Assembly: GCF_015351025.1 (NCBI RefSeq)
Contig: NZ_JADKRV010000003.1
Location: 310,001-374,000 of the forward strand
From: Curtobacterium sp. VKM Ac-1376
Lineage (GTDB): Bacteria; Actinomycetota; Actinomycetes; Actinomycetales; Microbacteriaceae
Direction: 5' to 3'
Length of the DNA: 64,000 nucleotides
The notes under the pieces were generated by a model. The model was not told where the DNA came from. It ran no database searches and saw only the letters and a list, made by a program, of their open reading frames with translations. Positions 16,294 through 24,613 of this stretch are shown piece by piece; within the stretch, counting starts at the first letter, position 1; every line of letters starts with the position of its first letter. Both the position numbers and the translations under genes were made by a program.

Positions 16294-17742
16294 GTGCCCC
16301 CTGTCCTGCTCAGCCCACGCGCCGCCGCCCTGCTCCTGACCGACTGGCGCGCCGGTGCCGACGCCCCCGCGTACGAGGCGCTCGCCGACGCCCTCAGGGT
16401 CCTCGTCATCGACGGCCGCGTCGCGCAGGGCGCACGGCTCCCGGCCGAGCGCGGACTGGCCGCGGCCCTCGGCGTCTCGCGCACCACCGTCGCGAACGCC
16501 TACGCACAGCTGCGGTCCGACGGGTTCCTGGTGTCGGTCCGCGGCTCCGGCAGCGTGGTCCACCTGCCCCGCGACCTGGTCGGACGCCCCGACCCGGAAC
16601 GCCTCGGCGGCGTGGTCGAGGGCGACGTGCTCGACCTCCGCAAGGCCGCCCTGCACGCGGCCCCCGGCATCGACGAGGCCGTCGAACGCGCCGTCCGGCA
16701 CGTCCCGGCGGCGCTCGCCGGCATCGGGTACGACACCGTCGGCGACCCGGGCCTCCGCACCGCGATCGCCGCCCGCTACACCGAGCGCGGGCTGCCGACC
16801 GACCCCGCCCAGGTCATCGTGACCATCGGCGCGCAGCACGCCATCGCCCTGCTCGCGCGCGTGCTCGTCCGCCGCGGAGACGCCGTGCTCGTCGAGTCCC
16901 CGACCTACCCGCACGCGCACGAGGCCTTCCGCGAGGCCGGCGGGCGCCTGGTCGGCGTCCCCGTCGATGCCCACCGTGGCTGGGACGCCGCGGCCCTCGA
17001 GACCGCCCTGCGCCGCACCGCGCCGTCGGTCGCGTACGTCATGCCCGAGCTGCACAACCCGACGGGCGCGACGATGGCGGCGTCGACCCGCGCCACGCTG
17101 CTGTCAGTGGCCACGAGCGTCGGCACGACCGTCATCGCCGACGAGACGATGGGGGAGCTCCGGATCGACGGCGAGCCGTCGCCGCCGCTCGCCGCCTGGC
17201 CGGGCGGCGAGGACGTCGTGATGATCGGTTCCGCCGACAAGGTCTTCTGGGGCGGCCTGCGGATCGGCTGGATCCGCGCCGCACCGGCGCTCCTGCAGCG
17301 GCTGCTCCTCGCCCGCCCGACGGGCGACCTCGGCACCCCCGTGCTCGACCAGCTCGTCGTGCGCGAGCTGGTCCCGCGCACGGCGGCCGTCCTGGAGGCG
17401 CGGCGTGCGTCCCTGCGCGAGGGTCGCGACCAGGTCGTGGGCGCGCTCCGGGCGCGGATGCCGGAATGGGACGTCCCGTCGCCGGCGGGCGGGTTGACGA
17501 CGTGGGTGGGGCTCGGACGGCCGGTGTCGAGCGCGCTCGTGCTCGCCGCGCGGGCCGAGGGCGTCGTGCTGGCCTCCGGTGGGGTGTTCGGGCCGGACGG
17601 CGGGTTCGAACGGTTCCTGCGGGTGCCGTTCACGATGGCGCCGACCGACCGTGGGCGACTGGTCGACGTGCTCGAGCGCGCGTGGGAGCGGGTCGGTGGG
17701 GAGTCGGCCGGCGTGCGTGGTTCGTTGGCGGCGGTGGTCTGA
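16294..17742 (+). CDS. MocR-type PLP-dependent transcriptional regulator (YczR-like)
   Basis: 482-residue fusion. A GntR winged helix (about 20-85; LPAERGLAAALGVSRTTVANAYAQL) is followed by a class I aminotransferase-like domain. The PLP lysine is in GSADKVFWGGLRIGW near 315, with the helper motif LHNPTGATM near 250. In this family the aminotransferase fold usually senses PLP instead of reacting. It diverges from the YczE-like membrane protein, its usual partner. GTG at 16294 was chosen because it begins the conserved MocR N-terminus; the frame is open to 16231 but would overlap the dyad operator. Confidence 0.88.
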   Translation: MPPVLLSPRAAALLLTDWRAGADAPAYEALADALRVLVIDGRVAQGARLPAERGLAAALGVSRTTVANAYAQLRSDGFLVSVRGSGSVVHLPRDLVGRPDPERLGGVVEGDVLDLRKAALHAAPGIDEAVERAVRHVPAALAGIGYDTVGDPGLRTAIAARYTERGLPTDPAQVIVTIGAQHAIALLARVLVRRGDAVLVESPTYPHAHEAFREAGGRLVGVPVDAHRGWDAAALETALRRTAPSVAYVMPELHNPTGATMAASTRATLLSVATSVGTTVIADETMGELRIDGEPSPPLAAWPGGEDVVMIGSADKVFWGGLRIGWIRAAPALLQRLLLARPTGDLGTPVLDQLVVRELVPRTAAVLEARRASLREGRDQVVGALRARMPEWDVPSPAGGLTTWVGLGRPVSSALVLAARAEGVVLASGGVFGPDGGFERFLRVPFTMAPTDRGRLVDVLERAWERVGGESAGVRGSLAAVV

Positions 17743-17834
17743 GTCTCGCGGGTCATCCTCCGGGGTGAGGCGTCGTGGCGCGTATCGCTCCCCGGGGTGA
17801 TGCGGCGGGACCGTCGCGACATGATGCTGGTGCC

Positions 17835-18524
17835 ATGAACGCGACCCTGTCCGCCGGAGCCCGGTCCGCCGCACCTCGACCCGCTGCGCCGATGCCCGTC
17901 GAGCCGCCCGCGGCGGTCCCCGCCGTGGTGCGCGTCACCATCGCACTGAGCGGGGCGTTCCTGGCCGGCGTCCTGACCTCGTTCGGGCAGGCGGTGCCTG
18001 CGCTCGCCTCCGTGTCGAACTCGGCCGGGCCGTGGTTCCTGGTGGCCGCACTGCTGTGCCTGGCGGCCGGAGCACGAGCAGGCCGGGTCGCCCTGCCGCT
18101 CGCGATGGTGTTCGGCGTCGTGCTCCTCGAGCTCATGCACATCGGCTACTGGGCCACGACGGTCCTGCGCGGGTTCCCGGACGTGCTGTCGATCACGAAC
18201 CCGTGGGTGCTGCTCGGGGTGCCGGCCGGGCTGCTGGCCGGGGCCGTGGCCGTGGCCGTGCGGTCCGGCGTCGCCCGGTGGCGCGCGGGAGCGTTCGGTG
18301 TGACCGCCGCGGTGCTCGTCGGTGAGGGGATCCGCGGGCTGCTGCAGGTCGCCGTGACGACCGGGCACGTCACCTGGGTCGTCGAGATCGTCGTCGGGGT
18401 GGTGCTCCTCGGAATCGGGGTCGTCGGCACCCGCTCACCCGTCGGACGCGTGGTGGCGCTGGGCACCGGGGTGGTCGGGACGGTCGCGGTGCTCGGGGCG
18501 TACCTGTTCCTCGGCGGGTTCTGA
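17835..18524 (+). CDS. DUF6518-like membrane protein
   Basis: 229 residues. After an Ala/Pro-rich N-terminus there are six or seven hydrophobic segments (VRVTIALSGAFLAGVLTSFG, WFLVAALLCLAAGARAG, VVEIVVGVVLLGIGVVG). The segment MHIGYWATTVLRGFP and LVGEGIRGLLQV are features I associate with DUF6518. Transport or sensing roles are possible; nothing in the sequence decides. The preceding 92 bases contain CTCCCCGGGGTGATGCGGCG, probably promoter-proximal. It is a single-gene unit before the RND gene. Confidence 0.7.
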   Translation: MNATLSAGARSAAPRPAAPMPVEPPAAVPAVVRVTIALSGAFLAGVLTSFGQAVPALASVSNSAGPWFLVAALLCLAAGARAGRVALPLAMVFGVVLLELMHIGYWATTVLRGFPDVLSITNPWVLLGVPAGLLAGAVAVAVRSGVARWRAGAFGVTAAVLVGEGIRGLLQVAVTTGHVTWVVEIVVGVVLLGIGVVGTRSPVGRVVALGTGVVGTVAVLGAYLFLGGF

Positions 18525-18619
18525 TCCCTCGGCTGGTTCTGGCCCCTCGGTCCTGATCCGACGGCGGGTTCTGGCTCCCAGCCGAACGCTCGTCGGTCGC
18601 TCCTGCGAGGATCGATGCC

Positions 18620-21600
18620 GTGCACCTCCTCTCGGTCTTCAGCCTGCGCAACCGGGCCCTCATCGCGCTCGTCACGATCGTGGTCGCGGTCTTCGGCGGC
18701 ATCGCGCTCTCGAGCCTCAAGCAGGAGTTGATCCCCAGCGTCGAGTTCCCGCAGGTCGCGATCGTCAGCGCGTACCCCGGAGCCACACCCGAAGTGGTGT
18801 CGAACGACGTCTCGACCAAGATCGAACAGGCGATCCAGGTCGTCCCGGACCTCGAGTCGACCAGCGCGACCTCGTCCACCGGACAGAGCGTGGTGTCGGC
18901 GTCGTTCCAGTACGGATCGAACCTGGCCAGCGCCGAGGACAAGATCCAGACCGCGGTGAACGCGCTGTCGCTGCCCGACTCGGTGCAGACGCAGATCGTC
19001 ACCGGGTCCTTCGACGACCTGCCGGTGCTGCAGGTCGCGGTCTCGGCGTCCGGCAACCAGGAACAGCTGGTCGACCGGCTGCAGGCCTCGGCGATCCCCG
19101 ACCTCGAGAAGCTCGACGGCGTGCGGCAGGCGGACGTCTTCGGCAACCCGGGTCGTCGCGTCGTCATCACGCCGGACCAGGACGAGCTCGCCGCCCGCGG
19201 CCTGAGCCAGACGGCGATCTCGGACGCGCTCGACGACAACGGCACCCTGATCCCCGGCGGCACCATCACCGAGGACGGCTCGACCCTGTCGGTGCAGACG
19301 GGTGAGCGGATCGCCTCGCTGAAGGACATCCGCGCCCTGCCGCTGACCAGTTCGTCGGACTCGGGCGCTTCCGGGTCGGGGTCGGGAGCCGCCGCCGGTG
19401 CGGACGGCTCGACGACCGGTGCCGGTGGGGCGGACGGGGCCGGGACGGGTGCGACCGGGACCGGTGCGGCCGGGACGGCAGCGACCGGTACGGCGACGAC
19501 GGACGGTGGGACGACGGGTGGATCCACGACCGCCGCCACCCCGACCGACACCACGCTCGGCGACGTCGCGAAGGTCGCCATCACGCAGTCCCCGCGCACC
19601 TCGATCAGCCGCGTGGACGGCGAGCAGGCCCTGACGATCTCGATCACGAAGACGCAGGAAGCCAACACCGTCGACGTCTCGACGACCGTGCGCGACGCCC
19701 TGCCCGGCATCGAGGAGAAGATCGAGGGGGACCCGCGCTTCACCGTCGTCTTCGACCAGGCGCCCTACATCCAGCAGTCGATCGACTCCCTGGCCGAGGA
19801 AGGGCTGCTCGGGCTCGTCTTCGCGGTGATCGTGATCCTGGTCTTCCTGCTCTCGTGGCGCTCCACGCTCGTCACCGCCATCTCGATCCCGACGTCGGTG
19901 CTCCTCGCGGCGATCGGCATGCGGGCCGCCGGCTACACGCTGAACATCATCACGCTGGCCGCCCTCACGATCGCGATCGGCCGCGTGGTCGACGACTCCA
20001 TCGTCGTCATCGAGAACATCAAGCGGCACATGCTGCCCGGCGTCGACCGCGGCCTCGCCGTGCGGGACGCCGTGCGCGAGGTCGCCGGTGCCGTCACCGC
20101 CTCGACCCTGACCACCGTCGCGGTGTTCCTGCCGGTCGCGTTCGTCGCGGAACTCGTCGGGGAGCTGTTCCGGCCGTTCGCGGTCACCGTCACCCTGGCG
20201 CTCGTCGCCTCGCTGTTCGTCTCGCTCACCATCGTCCCGGTGCTCGCGTACTGGTGGCTGCGCCCGCCGAAGGCGAAGCCTGGTACTGCGGTGGCGCCGT
20301 CGGGGACCGAGACCGAAGCCGAAGCCGACAGGACGCCCGATCGGTCCGAGGGTGCGCTCGCCTCCGCCGCGGACCTGCACGACGCCGGCCGGGCCGACCG
20401 TCTGCGCCGCGTCTACCTGCCGGTGCTCCGGTGGGTCGTCCGGAAGCCCGTCGTCGTCATCCTGCTCGCCGTGGTGGTGCTCGGCGGCACGGTCGCCACG
20501 CTGCCGTTCGTCACCACGAACTACCTCGGCGACTCGGGGCAGAACACGTTCACGGTCACGCAGGACCTGAAGGCTGGTTCGAGCCTCGCCGTCCAGTCCG
20601 AGTCCGCGCGGAAGGTCGAGCGGGCGCTGCAGGACGTCGAGGGCGTCGAGACCGTGCAGACCACCATCGGCACGAGCGGCCAGTCGATCCAAGCGGCGTT
20701 CGGGGGCGGCGGCTCGGCCTCGGTGCAGTACGCCGTGACGACCGACGCCGAGGCCGACCAGACCGCCATCCAGTCGGACGCCCGGAAGTCCATCGCGGGG
20801 ATCGACGACGTCGGCGAGGTCACCATCGCGTCGTCCGGCGGCGGTTTCGGCGGCAGCAGCGACATCGAGGTCGACGTGACCGCGCCCACCCAGGCGCAGC
20901 TCGAGACGGCGTCGCGGCAGGTGCTGAAGACCATGCAGTCGGTCCCGGACACCACGGGCGCCACGAGCAACCTCTCGGCCGCCGAGCCGTTCCTCGCCGT
21001 CCGGGTCGACCGCGCGGAGGCCGCGTCCCTCGGTCTCACCGAGACCCAGGTCGGCGGCCTGGTCGCCGCTGCGGTCTCACCGCGGGACACCGGCAGCATC
21101 GAGATCGACGACGCGACGCTCGACGTGTACATCGCCGACCCGGAGCCGCCGACCACGATCGCCGCGCTCCGTGCCCTCGACGTCCCGACGAGCACGGGCA
21201 CCGTCCCGCTGTCCGACGTCGCCACGGTCGAGGAGTCCGAGGGGCCGACCACCGTCACCACGACGAACGCGGCACGCACCGCCACGATCACGGTGTCGCC
21301 GGACGCCACGAACCTCGGTGCGGCCGTGCAGTCGGTCACGACCGCCGTCGACGAACTCGACCTGCCGCGCGGTGCGAGCGCGTCGATCGGTGGGGTCGCT
21401 GCCAGCCAGTCGTCGGCGTTCTCGCAGCTCGGGCTCGCGGTCCTCGTCGCCGTCCTGATCGTCTACGTGATCATGGTCGCGACGTTCCGGAGCCTGCTCC
21501 AGCCGCTGCTGCTGCTCGTGTCCGTGCCGTTCGCGGCGACGGGCGCGATCCTGCTGCAGATCGTGTCCGGGGTCCCGATCGGCGTCGCGTCCCTGATCGG

Positions 21601-21967
21601 GCTGCTCATGCTCGTCGGCATCGTCGTGACGAACGCGATCGTGCTCATCGACCTGGTCAACCAGTACCGCCGACGCGGGTTGCGGGTGCGCGAGGCGTTG
21701 ATCGAGGGCGCCACACGACGCCTCCGTCCGATCCTCATGACGGCGATGGCGACGATCTTCGCGCTGCTGCCGATGGCGATCGGCCTGACCGGCAAGTCCG
21801 GGTTCATCTCGCAGCCGCTGGCACTGGTCGTGATCGGCGGTCTGGTGTCCTCCACGCTGCTGACGCTCGTGGTGCTGCCGGCGCTCTACTTCGTGGTCGA
21901 GCGGGCCCGAGAACGTCGTGCCGATCGCCGAGCGGAGAGGGAGACGGAGTCGGGCGAAGCCGCTTAG
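18620..21967 (+). CDS. RND superfamily efflux permease (AcrB/SwrC-like)
   Basis: 1115-residue inner-membrane exporter with twelve membrane helices and two large extracellular loops. It begins VHLLSVFSLRNRALIALVT, and TM4 carries the proton-relay aspartates in GRVVDDSIVVIENI near residue 455. In Gram-positive bacteria such permeases act without an outer-membrane channel and export lipids, surfactants or drugs. An unusual Gly/Ala/Thr-only stretch (about residues 238-308, 19335-19545) interrupts the first periplasmic domain. No membrane fusion protein gene is adjacent. The start is GTG at 18620. The 95 bases before it hold three GGTTCTG repeats. Its stop overlaps the convergent gene by 4 bases. 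Confidence 0.9.
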   Translation: MHLLSVFSLRNRALIALVTIVVAVFGGIALSSLKQELIPSVEFPQVAIVSAYPGATPEVVSNDVSTKIEQAIQVVPDLESTSATSSTGQSVVSASFQYGSNLASAEDKIQTAVNALSLPDSVQTQIVTGSFDDLPVLQVAVSASGNQEQLVDRLQASAIPDLEKLDGVRQADVFGNPGRRVVITPDQDELAARGLSQTAISDALDDNGTLIPGGTITEDGSTLSVQTGERIASLKDIRALPLTSSSDSGASGSGSGAAAGADGSTTGAGGADGAGTGATGTGAAGTAATGTATTDGGTTGGSTTAATPTDTTLGDVAKVAITQSPRTSISRVDGEQALTISITKTQEANTVDVSTTVRDALPGIEEKIEGDPRFTVVFDQAPYIQQSIDSLAEEGLLGLVFAVIVILVFLLSWRSTLVTAISIPTSVLLAAIGMRAAGYTLNIITLAALTIAIGRVVDDSIVVIENIKRHMLPGVDRGLAVRDAVREVAGAVTASTLTTVAVFLPVAFVAELVGELFRPFAVTVTLALVASLFVSLTIVPVLAYWWLRPPKAKPGTAVAPSGTETEAEADRTPDRSEGALASAADLHDAGRADRLRRVYLPVLRWVVRKPVVVILLAVVVLGGTVATLPFVTTNYLGDSGQNTFTVTQDLKAGSSLAVQSESARKVERALQDVEGVETVQTTIGTSGQSIQAAFGGGGSASVQYAVTTDAEADQTAIQSDARKSIAGIDDVGEVTIASSGGGFGGSSDIEVDVTAPTQAQLETASRQVLKTMQSVPDTTGATSNLSAAEPFLAVRVDRAEAASLGLTETQVGGLVAAAVSPRDTGSIEIDDATLDVYIADPEPPTTIAALRALDVPTSTGTVPLSDVATVEESEGPTTVTTTNAARTATITVSPDATNLGAAVQSVTTAVDELDLPRGASASIGGVAASQSSAFSQLGLAVLVAVLIVYVIMVATFRSLLQPLLLLVSVPFAATGAILLQIVSGVPIGVASLIGLLMLVGIVVTNAIVLIDLVNQYRRRGLRVREALIEGATRRLRPILMTAMATIFALLPMAIGLTGKSGFISQPLALVVIGGLVSSTLLTLVVLPALYFVVERARERRADRRAERETESGEAA

Positions 21968-22260
21968 CGGCGGTACTCGGCGTCGACCGCGTCGAGGGGC
22001 GAGACGACGACGCGCTCGGTTCGCTCCTCGCGCTCGACGGCACGGAACCACGACACCAGCACCAGGGCCAGCGTCACGAGGAACACCACGGCGGCGCCCT
22101 GCGACACGACGGCCAGCTGTCCGGTCGCCGACGCGTAGCCACCGAAGGCCACCGCGGCGACGAACGACAGCCCGAGGAGCAGCTCCGCGAACGTCTGCAG
22201 CGCGGGGCGGTCCCAGCGGGTCGCAGCGGCGCGGGCAGGTCTGGTCGAGGTGTCGGTCAC
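21964..22260 (-). CDS. Small two-helix membrane protein, unknown function
   Basis: 98 residues: a basic N-terminus (VTDTSTRPARAAATRWDRP), two membrane helices (LQTFAELLLGLSFVAAVAFGG and AAVVFLVTLALVLVSWFRA) and a short charged tail. It converges with the RND gene, overlapping its last 4 bases. No family was recognised. GTG at 22260 is the likely start; the longer frame upstream to 22614 lies within the neighbouring esterase region. Confidence 0.6.
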   Translation of the reverse strand: MTDTSTRPARAAATRWDRPALQTFAELLLGLSFVAAVAFGGYASATGQLAVVSQGAAVVFLVTLALVLVSWFRAVEREERTERVVVSPLDAVDAEYRR

Positions 22261-22349
22261 GACGGAAGTCTGCGGCCGGGCTCGCTGCAGCGGCAGTCCC
22301 GACTCCGGGTGCCACCCGCCCGGGGCACGCGATCCGTCGCCCGGACGGG

Positions 22350-23366
22350 TCAGCGCAGCTGGGTCCGCAGGAACGTGACCACGCGGCGGCTCATCGCCTC
22401 GTCGAGCTGGGCGATGGAGTGCGCCGTGCCCTCGACCGCCACGAAGGTCACCGGCACGTCGTGCGACCGGAGCGTCGCGGTGAACTCCTGCGACTCCCAC
22501 ATCGGGACGAACTCGTCGGTGGAGTGCCCGATGAAGAACGGCGCCGTGTCCGACGTCACGTGGTACTCCGGCGACGCGCGGGTGGCCGACGGGCACTTCG
22601 CGTACGACCGGCACCCGAGGTACAGCAGCTGCTTGCGCTGGAACGACGCCGAGACCCCGTCCGGCTCGGTCGATCGCCGGGTCAGGTTCGTCGGTCCGCT
22701 CAGGTCGACCACGGCCCGGATGCGGTCACCGTCGGCGTAGGCGGCGGACTCGTGGTCGGTCACCGCGAGCAACGCGGCCAGGTTGCCGCCCGCGCTCCCG
22801 CCGAACACCCCGACCCGCTGCGCGTCGACGTCGTACGTCTCCAGCGTCGTCGGCCGGAACACGTAGTCGAGCGCACGCCGGACGTCGTCGAGCCCGGCCG
22901 GGAACGGATCGGTCGGCGCCAACCGGTAGTCGACGTTGAACGTGACGAAGCCCTCCGACGCCAGGTACTTGCAGACCGACCGGTACGCCGCCGTGGCCTT
23001 GTCGCCGTGCGACCAGCTGCCCCCGTGGATCATGAACACCGCCGGCCGTCCCGTCGACGGTTCGGCCTCGTCGGCGTCCGGTTCGGCGGTTGCCGACGCC
23101 GACGCCGTGGCCGTGGGGGTCGCCGTGGTCTCCGGATCGCTGTCGGCCGGCAGACAGACGTCGAGCCGCTGCAGCGGGTCCGCGCCGTACGGCACGTCCG
23201 CGACGACGTCGATGCCGTGGTAGCGGAGCGAGAGCGGGTAGATGACACTGTCCGCGGTCACGGTGGCGTTCTCGTCGCCCACCGGATCCGTGCTGCACGA
23301 CGCCATCGCCCCGAGCGCCACGACCGCGGCGACGAGCGCGAGCACTGAGCGGCGACCGGACTTCAT
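22350..23366 (-). CDS. Secreted alpha/beta hydrolase lipoprotein (esterase-like)
   Basis: 338 residues with a lipoprotein signal: KSGRRSVLALVAAVVALGAM then ASCS (lipobox cysteine near residue 24). The hydrolase domain has the oxyanion HGG motif (VFMIHGGSWSHGD, near 113), the nucleophile GGSAGG near 195, and His in EGTAHSI near 315, the order found in the hormone-sensitive lipase/BD-FAE esterase group. A Thr/Ala/Asp-rich linker, TATPTATASASATAEPD, lies between the start domain and the core. Substrate unknown, probably carboxyl esters at the cell surface. The start at 23366 gives the best signal peptide. Confidence 0.85.
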   Translation of the reverse strand: MKSGRRSVLALVAAVVALGAMASCSTDPVGDENATVTADSVIYPLSLRYHGIDVVADVPYGADPLQRLDVCLPADSDPETTATPTATASASATAEPDADEAEPSTGRPAVFMIHGGSWSHGDKATAAYRSVCKYLASEGFVTFNVDYRLAPTDPFPAGLDDVRRALDYVFRPTTLETYDVDAQRVGVFGGSAGGNLAALLAVTDHESAAYADGDRIRAVVDLSGPTNLTRRSTEPDGVSASFQRKQLLYLGCRSYAKCPSATRASPEYHVTSDTAPFFIGHSTDEFVPMWESQEFTATLRSHDVPVTFVAVEGTAHSIAQLDEAMSRRVVTFLRTQLR

Positions 23367-23489
23367 CGCTTCCACGCTAGCCGCACCGGCAGGACGCCAC
23401 GTCACCCGAGCGGAGGAACCGCACCGGCCGACCCGTCGCAGTGCGAGGATGAGCACGGCAGCCGCCACCGGAGCACCGCAGGAGGACCC

Positions 23490-24344
23490 GTGAGTCGTCG
23501 CAAGGCATGGAACGCCGATCCCGAACCACTGCTCCGCGTCGAACCGGGGTTCCGTCTCGACCAGGTGGACCCGGACGCGACACCGGGGTTCCCCGGACGC
23601 AAGATCGACGGGCTCGAGGCGCTCGCCGCCGGGGCCTCCCGCCTCGCCGCGCTGCAGGAGCGCCTGTACGCAGCGTCGACCGCGGGGGACGCGCGCCGGG
23701 TCCTGCTCGTCCTGCAGGCGATGGACACCGCTGGCAAGGGCGGCATCGTCTCGCACGTCGTCGGCGCGGTGGACCCGAACGGCGTGCACTACGCCGGCTT
23801 CAAGGCGCCGACAGCCGAGGAACGCGAGCACGACTTCCTGTGGCGCGTCGAGCGGCAGCTCCCCGGTGCCGGGCAGCTCGGGGTGTTCGACCGCTCGCAC
23901 TACGAGGACGTGCTCGCCCAGCGGGTCCGCGGGCTCGCTGCACCGGACGAGATCGAGCGGCGTTACGGCGCGATCACCGCGTTCGAGAGCCGTCTGGCTG
24001 CCGAAGGCACCCCGATCGTCAAGGTGATGCTGCACATCTCGAAGGACGAGCAGCGCGCGCGCCTCGGCGAACGGCTCGACCGCCCCGACAAGCACTGGAA
24101 GTTCAACCCGTCGGACATCGACGACCGACTGCTGTGGGATCAGTACCAGGAGGCGTACCAGATCGCCCTCGACCGGACGTCGACCTCGCAGGCTCCCTGG
24201 TACGTCGTGCCGGCGAACCGCAAGTGGTACGCCCGGTTGGCCGTGCAGCAGCTCCTGCTCCGTGCCCTCGAGGACATGCAGCTCTCCTGGCCGAAGGCCG
24301 ACTTCGACGTCGCGGAGCAGCGGCAGCGTCTCGCCGAGTCCTGA
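23490..24344 (+). CDS. Polyphosphate kinase 2 family protein
   Basis: 284 residues. PPK2 enzymes transfer phosphate between polyphosphate and nucleotides. Motifs: Walker A, LQAMDTAGKGG near residue 77; Walker B, FDRSHYEDV near 135; the lid region RLGERLDRPDKHWKFNPSD; and the closing LSWPKADFD. Length and the RPDKHWKFN motif place it in the one-domain PPK2 group that phosphorylates AMP or ADP; which one cannot be decided here. GTG at 23490 follows GGAGGAC at ideal spacing. It diverges from the esterase by about 120 bases. Confidence 0.9.
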   Translation: MSRRKAWNADPEPLLRVEPGFRLDQVDPDATPGFPGRKIDGLEALAAGASRLAALQERLYAASTAGDARRVLLVLQAMDTAGKGGIVSHVVGAVDPNGVHYAGFKAPTAEEREHDFLWRVERQLPGAGQLGVFDRSHYEDVLAQRVRGLAAPDEIERRYGAITAFESRLAAEGTPIVKVMLHISKDEQRARLGERLDRPDKHWKFNPSDIDDRLLWDQYQEAYQIALDRTSTSQAPWYVVPANRKWYARLAVQQLLLRALEDMQLSWPKADFDVAEQRQRLAES

Positions 24345-24432
24345 GCGGACGGTCGCCGGACCGGAGGCCCGTGCCGCGCCCGTCTCACGACTTGCGGCCG
24401 CGACGGGGCTGGCATCACGGCGCCCGCTCACG

Positions 24433-24613
24433 TAGACTCGTTCGGTCGGCCTTCGACGCCGTGACATTGTGATCACGGACTTTTGCTGGGTGTGTGTTGC
24501 TCGAGGGCTGGAATCACGTCGATTCGCGACGGGATGAACCCCCTCTCCGCAAGCAGCCCCCGCCGATGTCGCTGTCGGGCGCTGCGGTACGTCTGCACCC
24601 CGAGAAAGTAGCC
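24433..24613 (+). promoter_or_regulatory. Promoter and long 5' leader of the DEAD-box gene
   Basis: TAGACT at 24433-24438 is a plausible -10, giving a leader of about 170 bases before the ATG. The leader holds GATTCGCGACGGGATGAACC and a C-rich stretch, and lacks an open frame. Long leaders are typical of cold-induced DEAD-box helicases, so RNA-level control is possible. A decayed family A palindrome arm (GGAGGCCCG) lies upstream at about 24363. Confidence 0.4.

Noticed and set aside
24345-24613. tRNA or small RNA gene in the helicase leader
   Set aside because: No cloverleaf, CCA or T-loop consensus is seen; the same search of other gaps found no tRNA.
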